Origin: Syngnathus acus | Taxonomy: Eukaryota; Chordata; Actinopteri; Syngnathiformes; Syngnathidae | Direction: 5' to 3' | Length of the DNA: 64,000 nt | NCBI RefSeq assembly: GCF_901709675.1 | Contig: NC_051103.1 | Coordinates: 541,501 to 605,500, forward strand | Shown: piece by piece, positions 1-11,640 of the stretch | Layout: each line of letters opens with the position of its first letter | Numbering within the stretch: position 1 is the stretch's first letter | Notes under the pieces: model-generated | What the model was told of the DNA's origin: nothing | What the model saw: only the letters and a program-made list of their open reading frames with translations | The model's database searches: none | Position numbers and translations under genes: made by a program

Positions 1-850
1 GTGTGGGTGACTGCTGGTTGCCTGTGCACCCGAGGCTGATACAGGGGGAGAAGGTGGATCAGATCGTGATCAGATCTTCCAATGGGGGGGAGGGGGGATG
101 ATGTATGTGCCTCCTTAAGGTTGGCATAAAAAAGGTCCAGTGTTTTATTTCCTCTGGTACTGCAGGTGACATATTGGCTGAAAGTTGGAAGCGTGGATGA
201 AGGAGAGGCATGATTGAAGTCCCCGGTAATAAGGAGGAGGGCATGTGGATGCTGTGTTTGCAGCCTGCTTACACTGCTGTGCAGGACATCGCGGGCTGCG
301 TCGGCATTAGCATTTGGGGGGGCATACGCAGTTATCGCGATAACGTGCGAGAGTTCCCGCGGCAGGTAGTGTGGTCTCAAGCTAACGGCTAGCAGCTCAA
401 TGTCCGCGCTGCAGAGTTGCTCCTTGATAGTGATGTGCCCAGGGTTACACCATCTATCGTTCACAAACACAGCAAGCCCCCCTCCTTTCCTCTTACCGCT
501 CTCTCGTGTCCTGTCTGCCCTTATCAGGTTGAATCCGTCCAGAGCGACGGCAGAGTCCGGTGTTTGCTCCGTTAGCCAGGTTTCCGTGAATAGCAGCATG
601 CTACATTCCCTGTATTCCCGTTGGTGCCGTGCCAGCGCCGTTAGCTCATCCATTTTATTGCAAATGGATCTCACATTCCCGGTGATGATGGTGGGGAGTG
701 TGGGCTTGAAGCGGCGTTTCTTTTTCCGGCACATAACACCCGAGCGTTGTCCTCTTTTCCTCCTCTTCAGCTCGGGGGAAACATTGGGCTTGTAGCCTGT
801 TAGCTTCCCTTGGCTACAGAGGGCTAACAGCTGACCACGGGTGTAAACAA
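1..850 (-). mobile_element. L2-type LINE, endonuclease N-terminal part, cut by window edge
   Basis: Read on the minus strand, about 735 to 1 is an open frame running off the window. It encodes the apurinic-type endonuclease that opens LINE ORF2: a basic leader, then an ETWL motif near 580, a glycine-rich GGGLAVFV stretch near 475, and the catalytic ITGDFNH motif near 215, followed by a GRSDHDL motif near 75. This enzyme nicks target DNA so that the element can copy its RNA into the genome. No stop or frameshift was seen in the part present. No reverse transcriptase is visible because the element continues to the left. Minus-strand sequence from 850 to about 1258 is probably its leader. The clade is inferred from similarity in style to the L2-like copies elsewhere in the window. 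Confidence 0.75.
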
Positions 851-1290
851 TGGAGCGTTTACTGCCTGCTTCGGTGGTTGCTGGTGTGATGAACCAGGTG
901 AAAAATAGGAAAAATAAGACGGCCAGCCTCACTGTTTTTGCAAACATGTTTCTGCCCGGTAAAAAGAAAAACACAGGACTGAAAAAAAAGAAAAAAGAGT
1001 AAAAAAGAACATATAAAACGAGACAATATACAGACGAGTCGACGGAGCTGCTGCAAACGTGTCGCCACTACCGCGGCGCCAACAGATAGTCCAGTTTTCC
1101 ACCATATTCCAAGAAGATGTAGCGTGGACCAATTGAACATTACAAATTTTCTGTAGGCAGGATATCGGTGAGGTTGTATATGAAATGAAAGTAACGAAAA
1201 ATAAGGCCAATAAAAAGTAGTAAATACCATTTGATGACGAATTAAATTTCTGAGCCACTATCCACTTTTTCCCGATTTGTATTAAGTGCT

Positions 1291-1294
1291 GGCT

Positions 1295-1339
<45 letters not shown>

Positions 1340-1437
1340 ACGGACAGACAGAGACAGACAGAGACAGACAGAGACAGACAGAGACAGACAGACAGAGACA
1401 GACAGACAGAGACAGACGGACAGAGACAGACAGAGAC

Positions 1438-1490
<53 letters not shown>
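1291..1490. repeat. GA / GACA compound microsatellite
   Basis: Runs of GAGA flank a core of GACAGACA units with a short G9 tract near 1329. Open frames on both strands here are simple-repeat artefacts (Arg-Glu or Ser-Leu strings), not genes. Confidence 0.95.
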
Positions 1491-1493
<3 letters not shown>

Positions 1494-1499
1494 CGTGAT

Positions 1500-2700
1500 G
1501 GATTAGAAAGTGCACCTTCATTGAGTTTTGTATTTTAGAAATTATTTCATATATAGGGCGCACCGGATTAAAAGGCACATAGAAAAGAAGCTACTGCATC
1601 AAACTGGGATTGACTAGGGTTAGGGTTGTGGTATGCATCCACTAGATGGTGGTGCAGGGCCGGTTCTAGGAATGCACATAAGAGGGGGCAGTCTGAAATG
1701 TGAAGGGGGCATGTTTTTTTTTTTGTTTTTTTTTTTTACACATTTTTAACACTGTTAGTGTTTTCTTCACGGCAGTTGTTAGCTGTGTGTCCAGATCTCA
1801 ACCTGGAGAAGTGGATTACACTCTGTCAGGCCTCTACACTCAGACCTGTCCAGTTTGGGTGTCCCACCTGAAGATTAAAGCTTCTGCTGGTATAGCTCTT
1901 AGGGTCACTGATGCACGCAAACCCCCTGACCACAATAAGGTGGCAATCTCTCAGGGGGGGGAACATATAATATGAATGTTATATTCAGTATTATTTGAGT
2001 TGTTGTTAATCATTAGATATATCGCGCGCGGGTCATTACGACGAGTTTGGTGGAGTTTTTACTGCTTCTTCCAACTCCTACCGCGCTGACTGTAACTTGA
2101 CACTCTCTGGCTGCGTCTTGCCTCATTTGCATACTCACAGTGATTGGATGTTTACGGAGGGGCACGGAGTCCTGACAGCAGGCTGTGTGAGGGAGGACAC
2201 ACACTGCACTTCTAAAAGTTTGATTCGAGGGGGCAGGACATCTGTTTGAGGGGGCGTTGCCCCCTCTTGCCCCTGCGTAGAACCGGCCCCGTGGTGGTGT
2301 GCTAAAGCCAGTCAATGACGTAGAGTCCAACTCCCATTCCATATTAAAGTGATACGGTTTGGCTTCTAACTTGGTCCAACTACCCCACTCATTTATGAAG
2401 TAGTAATTCATTTACTTTTTGGAAAGGTAACTATCGTATTTCCTGGACTATAAGTCGCACTTAAAAACTTAAAATTCACTCAAAAAAACACAGTGCGCCT
2501 TATAATGCAGAGCGTCTTATATATGGATCAATTGTTTGTTAATCCATACTGGTTGTGCACAGCGCTCTGCCAAAATGTTTCAGTACATTTCAGTACGACT
2601 AATAAATTACCAGGTCACATCGCTTTCAGCATTACAGCAACCGTGGTCAAGGGCGTCACTGAAGTAAGCTACTACTGGTCGATCGCATGACATTTAAAAA
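1500..2700. mobile_element. older non-autonomous DNA element, host of the hAT insertion
   Basis: The left part (1500-1646) matches 22240-22390 closely: both carry the blocks around 'tttcatatatagggc' and 'ccggattaaaaggcacat'. The right part (about 2490-2600) matches the reverse complement of the end of the 22.2-23.0 kb copy and also 57435-57560, sharing 'cacagtgcgccttataatgc'. The element carries the 'actataagtcgcac' type terminal motif near 2448. It has no coding potential. Its left terminus is replaced by the microsatellite, so its true limits are unclear. Confidence 0.55.
1655..2291. mobile_element. hAT non-autonomous element with 8-bp TSD
   Basis: The ends are short inverted repeats: CAGGGCCGGTTCTAGG at the left and the complement of it, ending GTAGAACCGGCCCCG, at the right. 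The flanks are identical 8-bp duplications TGGTGGTG at 1647-1654 and 2292-2299, the hAT signature. The interior has no transposase. G-rich 'gagggggc' blocks sit near both ends. It lies inside an older element at 1500-2700. Confidence 0.85.
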
Positions 2701-3057
2701 ATAAAAAATCTTTAGGCTTGAATCCATCCCATCGCTTGATTGACATACAGGAAAGCCTGTCGGGAGGCAATAACAGTGAACTGCACATGCACAATAGACA
2801 GTAACCACACCCTCTCACCACAACACGTTGCGCATACACAAACCCGGCGCCAAAGCTAACAAGCTAATCAATGCATTATGCATCAACGCACGCATGTTTA
2901 TTTTAATGATTTAGTCTATTGTTGATAATCTGTTATAGTAGCTATAATATTTTCAAATGTATTAAATTAAAAACAAATCTCTAACTGATGTTGTACATAA
3001 GGAAAATGTTATGCCATAGTTGCAGGCTATGGTTTTCTGAATCCTTAATAAGATAGA
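2701..3057. other. no recognised feature
   Basis: AT-rich sequence without a convincing open frame, inverted repeat or similarity to other parts of the window. Confidence 0.5.
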
Positions 3058-3250
3058 ATGATTGTGAAAGAGTGTAACGTGCCAGTGTCTCTCCTGTGCG
3101 GGTCCCAAGCCCGGGTAAATGCAGAGGGTTGCGTCAGGAAGGGCATCCGGCGTAAAAACTGTGCCAAACACTTCTCATGCAAATCATCTAGACAAAAACA
3201 GGTGTTTCGCTGTGGCGACCCCTTCGGGGAAAAGCCGAAAGGAGCCACCA
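3058..3250. repeat. dispersed LINE/SINE 3'-end-like repeat
   Basis: The block 'gcgtcaggaagggcatccgg' (3132-3151) recurs exactly, in reverse complement, at 63534-63553. It is followed by a 'gctgtggcgacccc...ggggaaaagccgaaagg' stretch of a kind that commonly ends fish retroposons. No coding capacity. The parent family is not identified with certainty. Confidence 0.5.
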
Positions 3251-3391
3251 TTTTGAAAGAGTGTAGAGTGTGCTCTTTCTACACACGACAATGAAAAAAT
3301 ATTTTGTCCCTTCATTGCACTTAACCACTCAGAAGGTTGTGTGAGAAAATGACTTCATAAATGACTGTAACTTCATTAATAACCCCTCACA

Positions 3392-3740
3392 AGGGATGGG
3401 AATTGAGAGCCGGTTCTTATTGAGAACCAGTTCCCACGTTACCAATTCCTTGGAATTGTTTGCTATTTTGCTAACAATTCCCTTAGCGATCCCAGTCAGC
3501 GCGAATTACATCACTATGTGCGTTGCGCACGCTACGCAACATGCATAGCAACGTAAACAATGATGGCACCTGTGAGGCAGAAGCGCTCCAGAGATTGGTT
3601 ACATTTTGCTAAGAAGGACGAGAATAAAGTGGTGTGCAATACTTGTATCGTTGAAATTTCAACAAAGGGAAGGTTATTGCATTCGACCTGGTAGGAGGGA
3701 GTTACAAATCTCACAATACCCTATGGAAAGTTTGTATGGC
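3392..3740 (+). pseudogene. hAT transposase remnant with BED-finger start
   Basis: An open frame at 3563-3694 (43 codons) begins MAPVRQKRSRDW and continues through a Lys/Asp-rich segment to VCNTC. This is the pattern of the BED zinc finger that opens hAT transposases and ZBED proteins (an aromatic residue, then a CxxC pair). The frame stops before the His ligands, so no finger can form. The upstream 'gggatgggaattgagagccgg' at 3396 looks like a hAT left terminus. The rest of the transposase is absent. Confidence 0.6.
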
Positions 3741-4422
3741 TAATTCGCATGGAGGCCCAGCTGCATTGCCAAATAAGGAGTTATATTGTCTTATCACAGT
3801 GAGACCATCTGGGTGTGGAGTTTCGGTTCTGTGGTCGCATCCTCCTCCTGTTTTGGGCACTTCCCACTACCTGCAGTCACTCTGTTGTTTTCCCAGACAT
3901 TCACACAATCCCAGTGACCTTTATTAGTAAATTAGATTGAAAATGATTACCGTAAACAACACTACAATTAACTTGTGTCTTCTAAATGGTAACTGTGTGT
4001 TAAGCAAAAATGTAAATCCCTTACATGTAAATTCCTACAAAGTGAAAAAGGGAGGAATGTGCATATGAATTTTGACCTCTAAAAATCAACATTTTGAGCA
4101 TGAGGTGACAACAGAACATGACAATCCAAGCTAAGTATCAATGCGCATTACAATGCTTGTCTCTGTGCTTACTGTGAAGTGGGTGGACAGAGATTGGGGT
4201 AAAAAAAAACAGAGTGAGTGCCAAATGCAGATGGGCTAGTTTCCCGTAAATATGATTCCAGAAAGCCTTTAAATCACAACATATTATTTTAGTGTCATGT
4301 CTTACTACTGATATAATTTTTGCATATAGACCTATTATATAAGTGCCGATGTTCAGCCCAGTGAACTGTCCCTTAAAATGACATTCAGCCTTTTGTGTAT
4401 TGAGCATTTTAAACTGTCAATG
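3741..4422. other. no recognised feature
   Basis: No convincing coding frame, splice-bounded exon or repeat was seen. Short open frames here lack codon or motif support. Confidence 0.5.
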
Positions 4423-4632
4423 TTAAAAGTTAAAGTTAAAGTCCCAATGATCGTCACACACACATCTGGGTGTGGTGAAATTTGTCCTCTGCATTTAACC
4501 CATCCCCATGTGATTTTGATCCATCCCCTGGGGGAGAGGGGAGCAGTGAGCAGCAGTGGTGCCGCGCTCGGGAATCATTTTGTGATCTAACCCCCCAATT
4601 CCAACCCTTAATGCTGAGTGCCAAGCAGGGAG
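4423..4632 (-). mobile_element. tRNA-derived SINE, 5'-truncated
   Basis: Minus-strand copy of the SINE that is complete at 59202-59503. The TTTAAC-type tail lies at its left (4423-4440), followed by the conserved body with 'ccgcgctcgggaatcatttt'. It lacks the tRNA-like head, ending at 'caagcagggag' next to the retroviral LTR. Confidence 0.85.
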
Positions 4633-4635
4633 TGT

Positions 4636-5060
4636 TGTTAGAGTGGTGCTCACTCTAACTGAGTTTGCAAGAACCACACGGGAGACAGTATGCCTTTTGA
4701 ACACTTGCAAGTGGAGAGCTCGTTCGTCACTGTGCATACAGCGATGATCGAACGAAGTCTGACTCAGGCCTCTTGCAAGAGCATTTTTATTGAGAGCAAC
4801 AGGGTGTGGGTGAGAGTGGGGGTGAGAGTGGACAGGATGTGGTTGAAGCCCCTGGCCTCTGGTCAAAGCATAGCAGGGGTGTTTTGCAACGTTGTGTAAA
4901 CAGAACAACTTTGATTGCTTCCTCTGCAGCTGGTCAATCAGTTCAAAAGATATTAGTATTTTGCTCTACTACTTTTGTTAAGACAGGACACGTTTAGTTA
5001 ATTATTACAGGTTACATTCCAACATTAGCATAGGATCAAACTAATCTATCAACCCTAACA
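4636..5060 (-). repeat. LTR of endogenous retrovirus (its 3' LTR)
   Basis: This 425-bp block begins TGTTAG and ends CTAACA on either strand. It closely matches the interrupted LTR at 19286-21350. In retroviral sense (minus strand) it carries an AATAAA polyadenylation signal near 4792. The 5 bp before it are AGTGT, while those beyond the distant LTR are AATGT, a probable target duplication with one substitution. Position relative to the primer site at 19265-19282 makes this the downstream LTR. Confidence 0.85.
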
Positions 5061-5733
5061 TATCCTTCCTGTTTATCATATGATTATGTCACCCCGATTA
5101 ACAAACTTAAGCAAGAAAATATAATGAAGATAGAATAATAAAAATAAAAACACAGAAACATCATTGTATTTATCACTTGTGAGGCATTTTCGACGGTCAA
5201 ATCATCAAGTTTCTCTGGAAAACGTTCAGCCAATCAGCATTATCGCAATCTTCTGTCCGCAGCGCATTAAAATCATCACATTCAACATGCCTGAGATGCT
5301 GTATTCGCACTTCAGCGACAGTAGAAGACACAGATCTTGATACAGCTGACTTCAAACACGAGATAACACAGGTCTTAAATGAGCACACATTTGTCAACCC
5401 TAACATATCCCTCCTGTTTATCATATGATTATGCCACCCCAATCAATCTAACATAAGCAAGAAAATATAATGAAGATAGAAATTAAAAAATAAAATAAAC
5501 AGAAACAGTACATCATCGTATCCATCACTTGCGAGGCATTTTCGACGGTCAAATCATCAAGTTTCTGTAAAACATGTTCAGCTAATCAGCATTATCGCAA
5601 TTTTCGCAGCGCATTAAAATCATCACATTCGACATTCCTGAGATGTTGTATTTGCACTTCAGCTACGGTAGAAGACAGATCTTGATACAGCTGACTTCAA
5701 ACATGAGATAACACAGGTCTTAAATGAGCACAA
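5049..5733. repeat. tandem duplication of about 343 bp beside the LTR
   Basis: Unit 1 (5049-5393) and unit 2 (5394-5733) are clearly homologous, with both carrying 'tcaaccctaacatatcc', 'gcattttcgacggtcaaatc' and 'gatcttgatacagctgac'. Each unit starts inside the last 12 bases of the LTR, so the duplication copies the LTR edge, the polypurine region and the sequence encoding the envelope tail. Confidence 0.8.
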
Positions 5734-6655
5734 CAATACCAGCACAACAAGTATAGGAGTCACAAGTTTCAGCAGCAGTTGCCACCAAGCGCCAGAGAAT
5801 AGCCATGAAAAGAAATCCCATTGATGTGGGATTTTATCCTCTGACCTGCTGTAAATTTTTCAGTGAGTTCACGGCGTCGTTGATGTGAGCGTCAATAACT
5901 CCTGGAATGTATGTGCAACAGGAAGTCCCAATGATGTGGCACACGCCACCTTGCTCTGCAGTCATCAAGTCCAGAATCAACCTGTTTTGCAAGACCATCA
6001 GTCTAATCGCCTGAATCTCTCTGTTTTGTCCATCATTGACCTGCAGGGAGAGAGATTGGAAACGATAGTAGAGTGTCTTGATGAAGAGTGTTTTCCAACT
6101 CCGATCCAAGGAAAACGCGCATGAATGAATTTGTCTCCAACGGACCACACTTTGTGGCTGTCAGGGACATTCGCACCCCAGACGGGGTAATGTGGTTCAA
6201 AGCAACAGTCCTGCGTCTACGTCCAGAAGAGTTGTATGCTGTCGTCAGCTGATGATGTTGTATCCTGTAGGTGTGGTCGGTCACTCACACTGGTGCACAC
6301 ACTCGTGTCCAGTTGGCGGGCAGCATTGGACAACTCTTATGACCACAAAGCCACGAGCCATTCTGAATGAAGTAGGTCCCGTCCGATGGTGCAGCCATGT
6401 TGGTAGGAGAGCCCTGACGCCTTGAAATGGCTCTCCTATCCTGGCACTCAGCGGTGATGTCCAAAGCTCCTATCCAGTTTCCTCCTGGAGAGCAGTTGTT
6501 AACGCATTTATGGGTTTAATTTTCTTGGATGAAACACATGTAGTCCATTCCAGGTAGCCTTTTTGTTTAGGCCACTTGTGGCATCTATCGTCCTTCAACA
6601 GTCACATTGTCCAAAAGAGTTCGATCACAGGTTCTTTTCTCATGACAACCTCATG
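5197..6655 (-). pseudogene. retroviral env remnant: transmembrane subunit and part of surface subunit
   Basis: The open frame at 6148-5834 contains the hallmark of a retroviral transmembrane subunit: a Gln-Asn-Arg start of the heptad region, a GGVC segment and a CX6CC cysteine motif (about 5985-5925). Downstream, in another frame, is a hydrophobic stretch around 5800-5730 that fits the membrane anchor, then a cytoplasmic tail (5442-5197). Such proteins mediate cell entry in intact viruses. This copy is dead: the frame stops at 5834, the anchor is out of frame, and the surface part from 6150 to 6655 has no long frame and is interrupted by an L2 LINE. Assignment to env is from the motif. The genus is not determined. 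Confidence 0.75.
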
Positions 6656-7048
6656 TCCCGCCCCCTTTTCTTGTCTTCCGGGTTAGAGCAACGCTCGCGT
6701 CTGGACTGTTGACTGCCGCTTCTACCCCGAACCGTGTCCGCTATTTGTTTGTCCCCTGTCTGTTTTGTGTTTCCCGTTTTAAGTGTGCCCGTTTTTTGTT
6801 TTATTTTTCTCGCCTTTTCTCCTGCCCACCGCGTATCTCTGGAGCTCTGCTCGCACCTCTCCGATCCCGCTCCCTCTGACTACGAGCTACGCTAGCCAGC
6901 TAGCCAACCCACAACCGGACCCTCCTACCTCCCGGCTCTGAGCCTGTAGCTGCTTGCTCTTGGCTCGGCAAACGGCTCCAACCCAACTTGCTGGCCACTT
7001 GGCCGGCGTCCTCGGGGGGAGCACCCGCTCGCTGCGAGCTCGCCGGTC

Positions 7049-10000
7049 GTGGCTCGGCTGTGTGCCGCCATGACACACTGGGGCGTGCCGTTTGCACGGG
7101 TACAGTCGGGATTGACCAACACCACCACCCACTCCACCAACATCACGACTCGGTCCACTGCTGCTTCCATGCATTTCACTGCCTACCAACTTCTAGTTAA
7201 CCAGCTACCAGCCATTTCTACCATTTTATCTGGATTATTCCCTGCTGCTGTGACGTCGCATCTCCTGCATGAACTATCACTTCTGCTACTCCGGGCTTCC
7301 ATTCCACTAACTTCTCGTCCATTTGTCTACACTGCTGCTGATCTTCATCACTTCAACAATAATCACCGTCTCCCCGCTGCTGCTGCCTCAGCTGCCAGCA
7401 AGGCTGGGATCCTCCGCCGTCGCCGCTACATCCACCGTAGCTCCGGACTATCTTTTAAACGACATTTCCCTGATGGCTCACCCATCCCCTCTTTCTGGAC
7501 TAACTCTCGCCCCCCCGTCACCCCCACCTTCCGTACTGTCAACTTCAACAATCTCCACTCCCTCACCCCCGCTCCTTCATCCATCTCCGTCGCACTGCTG
7601 AACTGTCGCTCCCTCTCCAACAAATCACTAGCTATTTTCGAACTAATATTGGACAATAATTTGGATCTGCTCCTTCTCTGTGAAACATGGCAACAGCCCC
7701 TGGACTATTTTTCTCTCAACCAAGCCACTCCGTCTAATTACAGCTACATCGCCAAACCCCGCCTCTCTGGGCGAGGAGGTGGTATTGCTGTCCTCCATAA
7801 GCGGTCCCTATCCATCACTGAATTGGACCTCAACCTCCCATCTATTTCATCCTTTGAATGTCTCGCTTTTTCCCTCCCCAACTCTACTACTGCTGTTCTT
7901 ATCTACCGCCCCCCCAAGTCTCATCCGTCTTTTCTCTCTGAACTCTCTGAACTTCTCACCATCGTATCCTCAGTCTCCTATCGCCTCCTACTAATCGGTG
8001 ACTTCAACATCCACATCGACCAGCCAACTGCTCCACTGACGTCTGACTTCATCTCCCTTCTGGACTGCTTTCATCTCACCCAGCACATCAACTTCCCCAC
8101 CCACAACAAAGGCCACACCCTGGATATAGTATGCTCCTCCTTTCCACTCACATCCAACCCCCGTCCTCTCACCTTTCCACTGTCAGATCATCTCTGCATC
8201 CTCTTCTCTGCCCCTCTACCCTCGCCTCATAAATCCACAAAACGCACCATCTCCTACCGCAACATCAAGACTGTAAACCCAATCACGCTTTGCCAGCTCT
8301 TATCCTCTGCTCTTCCTTCCGACCCCACTTCTTCCTCCCCTGATGACCTTGCCACCACGCTCAACAACATCCTTTCTGACTCCCTTGATTCCCTAGCCCC
8401 CTGGAAAACTTCCTCTGTTACATTCACTAACTCTGCCCCTTGGTACACACCGGAACTCCGCACCATGAAACAAACTGGCCGTCAACTCGAACGCCTCTAC
8501 AAAAGAACCCGCCTCACCGTCCATGCCGAAACCTTTAAACAACACATCTCCTCCTATCGTGATGCTCTTCTTGCTGCCAAATCTGCTTACTTCTCATCTC
8601 TCATTAATAACACCAACCAAAACCCCCGCATACTGTTCTCCACCGTCAACAAATTGCTCCAGCCACCGGTCACCAAGCCACCCTCCTCACCCGCCCTCTG
8701 TAACTCCTTCCTTGTCAACTTTAACAACAAAATCGCCCAAATCAACAGTTCTCTGACCGACACCATCAATAACTCCTCCTCCCCCACCTCCCCTGCCCTC
8801 CTGCCCCCCCTTCCTGACCTCCCGCCCTTCCCCTCTCTCACTGCCTTCTCCCTTGTCGACTTCTCCACTATCCTAGACATCATTACCTCATCCAAGACAA
8901 CCACCTGCTCTCTCGACCCTCTTCCAACGACCTTAACTAAGGCCTGCCTCCCTGTCCTCCTCCCCCACCTCACCACCCTTTTTAATCAGTCTTTATTCCT
9001 TGGCCACTTTCCCACTGTCTATAAACTTGCAGCCATCACCCCCATCCTCAAAAAGCCCACCTTGGACCCACTCAACCTCTCCAACTACCGTCACATCTCC
9101 AACCTTTCATTCCTTTCCAAAACCCTTGAACGCATTGTCTCCGCCCAACTCCACACCCATCTCCAGTCCAACAACCTCTATGAACCCTTCCAGTCCGGAT
9201 TCCGCCCACTTCACAGCACTGAAACAGCTCTAGTCAAAGTCACCAACGATCTCCTCATTTCTGCAGACTCTGGTGCCCTCAACATCCTACTACTACTTGA
9301 CCTTAGCGCAGCCTTTGACACTGTGAACCATTCCATCCTCCTCCAAAGGCTGCGCCAACTAGTTGTTGAGGGCACTGCACTCGACTGGCTCACCTCCTAC
9401 CTCACCAACAGAAACCAGTTCATCTCTCTCTCCGGTCACACATCCATCCTCTCCCCAGTTACACAAGGGGTCCCCCAAGGCTCAGTTCTTGGCCCCCTCC
9501 TATTCATCTGTTACCTCTTTCCCCTTGGTACTGTCATCCGCAAACTCAATCTGGACTTCCACTGCTACGCTGATGACACCCAGATCTATATACGTACGAC
9601 ACCAACCCGTAACCCTTCCCTCACTCATTTTGAAACCTGCATCTCTACAATAAAAGCATGGCTGACCCACAACTTTCTCAAACTCAACAGTGACAAAACA
9701 GAGCTCCTCCTCATAGGCACTAAATCCTCCCTTAACAAAACTGGATTCATCACACTCACCATTGACTCCTCAAACATCACTCCCTCCCCTCTGGCACGCA
9801 ATCTTGGCGTTATTTTTGACCCCACACTGTCCTTCCAACCTCATGTTAGCTCAGTTGTCAAGACCTCCTACTTCCACCTCCGACGCATCGCTAAAATCCG
9901 GCATGCCTTTCTCTCCCTGCCGCTGAATCTCTCATCCACGCCTTCATCTCATCCCGGCTTGATTACTGCAACTCCCTTCTCACTGGAATCACTGCTCACT

Positions 10001-10087
10001 CACTCCATTCCTTGCCCTTTTGGGAGCTTAAGATCAGGGGATGCTTTGAGAATAATTGTCAATTTTTGTCTATGTGAAGCCCTTTGA
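7049..10087 (+). pseudogene. L2 LINE ORF2-like protein, endonuclease and reverse transcriptase
   Basis: The 1012-codon frame encodes the retrotransposition enzyme. The endonuclease begins near residue 180 (LLNCRSLSNK), with CETW near 213, the catalytic GDFNIH near 316 and SDHL near 378. The reverse transcriptase spans about 620-900: FQSGFRPLHSTETAL near 714, LLLDLSAAFDTVNH near 750, QGVPQGSVLGPLLF near 812 and the catalytic YADD near 839. The first 170 residues are probably leader, so the true start may lie later. A one-base deletion near 9915 shifts the frame: the L2-typical RLDYCNSLLTG follows in the next frame. A repeat at 10010-10140 then interrupts the C-terminus, so the protein is not functional as it stands. 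Confidence 0.85.
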
Positions 10088-10140
10088 GACTGCTTGTGAT
10101 TTAGGGCTATACAAATAAACTTGACTTGACTTGACTTGAC
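10010..10140 (+). mobile_element. short retroposon 3' end inserted in the L2 C-terminus
   Basis: A foreign block carrying 'gccctttgagactgcttgtg' and 'gggctatacaaataaa' ends in TTGAC repeats (10123-10140). It separates the two halves of the L2 C-terminal domain. It looks like the 5'-truncated 3' end of another LINE. Confidence 0.7.
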
Positions 10141-10552
10141 TAGACTTCAACTAGTCCAAAACTCTGCTGCCCGCCTCCTTACCCACACCCGGTCCCGTGA
10201 ACACATCACTCCTGTTCTCCACTCTCTTCACTGGCTCCCCATGAAGGAGCGTATCATCTTCAAGATACTCCTCCTCACCTTCAAAGCCCTTCACCACCTG
10301 GCTCCCACTTACCTATCCGACCTCCTTGTCCCCTACTGCCCCAACCGTCCCCTCCGATCCTCCAATACTTCACGTCTGACAGTCCCAAAATCCAAACTCA
10401 AATCCTTCGGTGACAGAGCCTTTTCCTGCACATCACCCCGACTCTGGAACTCTCTCCCCCAGTCTGTCTGTGACTCACCCACACTCCCCATATTTAAGTC
10501 CCGTCTAAAAACTTACCTCTTCTCCCAAGCTCATGACCTCCCCTACCCATAA
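10136..10552 (+). pseudogene. C-terminal domain of the interrupted L2 protein
   Basis: The frame reads LQLVQNSAARLLTHTRSR, then HITPVLHSLHWLP, and ends near YLFSQAHDLPYP. This is the conserved C-terminal region of L2/jockey-group proteins, lying downstream of the polymerase thumb. It belongs to the ORF at 7049-10087 and was separated from it by the insertion at 10010-10140. Confidence 0.85.
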
Positions 10553-10690
10553 CTGGTTTCCTCTTCTTAAGTTTACCCGATTGTTTCCTCCCCGTCCCCC
10601 TCCCCTCATGTATGTCTTTGCCTTGTTCCCTGTAAGCGTCTTTGGGTTTTTGAAAAGCGCTATACAAATTTAATGAATTATTATTAATTA

Positions 10691-11030
10691 TTATTATTTT
10701 CTGTGAGTCCAGGACGGGAGGGGTAGCATCACTGACTGTGACAGCACGGTGTTGAAATCCAACCCCTCCCACAGAGGTTATGCGTTTCGTTTCAGTGACA
10801 GTCATTGTTCTGACCTCCAGGTGAACTTGCGTGGAGGAAGGGGGGGTTTGGAACACACATAGCATCCCTCCTGTGTGTGGGATCTCACAGTGAACATCAC
10901 ACACAGGTACCAAGTGTTGGTTCCGTGTGGGTTTCTGGGGTCCCAGGACCAGTCCTCAAAGTTCTCATCATGTGACCATCTTTTTCCTCGGTCGACATTG
11001 TCAATTGGTCTATTCAGACAAGCCCATAGA
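10691..11030 (-). pseudogene. retroviral env remnant, surface-subunit side
   Basis: Minus-strand frames here (10802-11044 and 10494-10913) contain a CYVCS motif and several Cys and Trp residues, as expected for a surface glycoprotein. They continue the env sequence broken at 6655 by the L2 LINE. Frames are shifted relative to one another. The right side is cut by a hAT element at 11031. Assignment rests mostly on position between env and pol traces. Confidence 0.5.
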
Positions 11031-11640
11031 CCAGCGGTGGGCAAACTTTTTGACTTGCGGGCCGAATTGGGTTCTAAATTTTGACCGGGGGGCCGAACCA
11101 GGAGCAGATGGATGTAGTGTTTGTGTGAAGTAATATAAATGACATGTAAAGGTCATTGCGTAAAAGGTTTTTACTTTTAGTAGATAGTAAAGCATGGATA
11201 TTAAAAAAAGCTTTTTGAAAACAAATGCATTTATTAACAGCATTAAAAAAATATTTCACCAAAAAACAGTGATTCTTATTAAATACGACACTGTTATGAT
11301 GAATAACATTTTCCATCACTTCAGCCCCTGCAGGTCAGATTTATAAAATATGTTTATCTAATGAGGCGAAATCACATCCAACGGCAAACATTCTGACCAA
11401 ATACATCATCTTGAAGAATCAGTGAAAGAATACATCTAAATAAAGTAAGAAATCAATAGTATTGTTGGTTTCCCTTTTTTGCTAGTGCATCATAGTCTGG
11501 AGTAAAATTTGTTGTGGTAATTCTTAGGATAGAGCCGAGGTGTCGGTCCGTTAACCTAGATCTGTGACGGGCTTTGTTGACGTTCATGTGGCTGAACGTC
11601 TTCTCACACACGTAGGTCGAGTCAACTACCTTTATGTCAG
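11031..11640 (-). mobile_element. hAT fragment, transposase C-terminus (GTF2IRD2-like type)
   Basis: The left terminus CAGCGGTGGGCAAAC matches the inverse of the right end of the hAT at 53405-56254, and 11031-11240 resembles 56044-56254 inverted. Minus-strand 11600-11520 encodes the end of a hAT dimerisation domain: a YVCEKTFSHMNVN segment followed by an RHRSRLTDRH segment. The second segment matches sequence flanking the SINE at 54016. The N-terminal part and right terminus were not found. Confidence 0.65.

Larger units (their letters stand above)
6656..10690 (+). mobile_element. near full-length L2-clade LINE inserted in env remnant
   Basis: A GC-rich, pyrimidine-biased leader (6656-7048) precedes a long ORF and a short 3' end, with 'gcgctatacaaat' at 10648 and an ATT-rich tail to about 10690, the usual end of fish L2 elements. 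Retroviral env resumes on the minus strand right after the tail, which shows that the LINE landed inside env. A target duplication could not be fixed because of the low-complexity tail. Confidence 0.85.

Noticed and set aside
1286-1578. Long open frames on both strands over the GA/GACA tract
   Set aside because: They translate a simple repeat and have no complexity or splice context.
6887-7189. Minus-strand frames opposite the L2 leader
   Set aside because: GC-rich shadow frames of the LINE 5' region with no domain.
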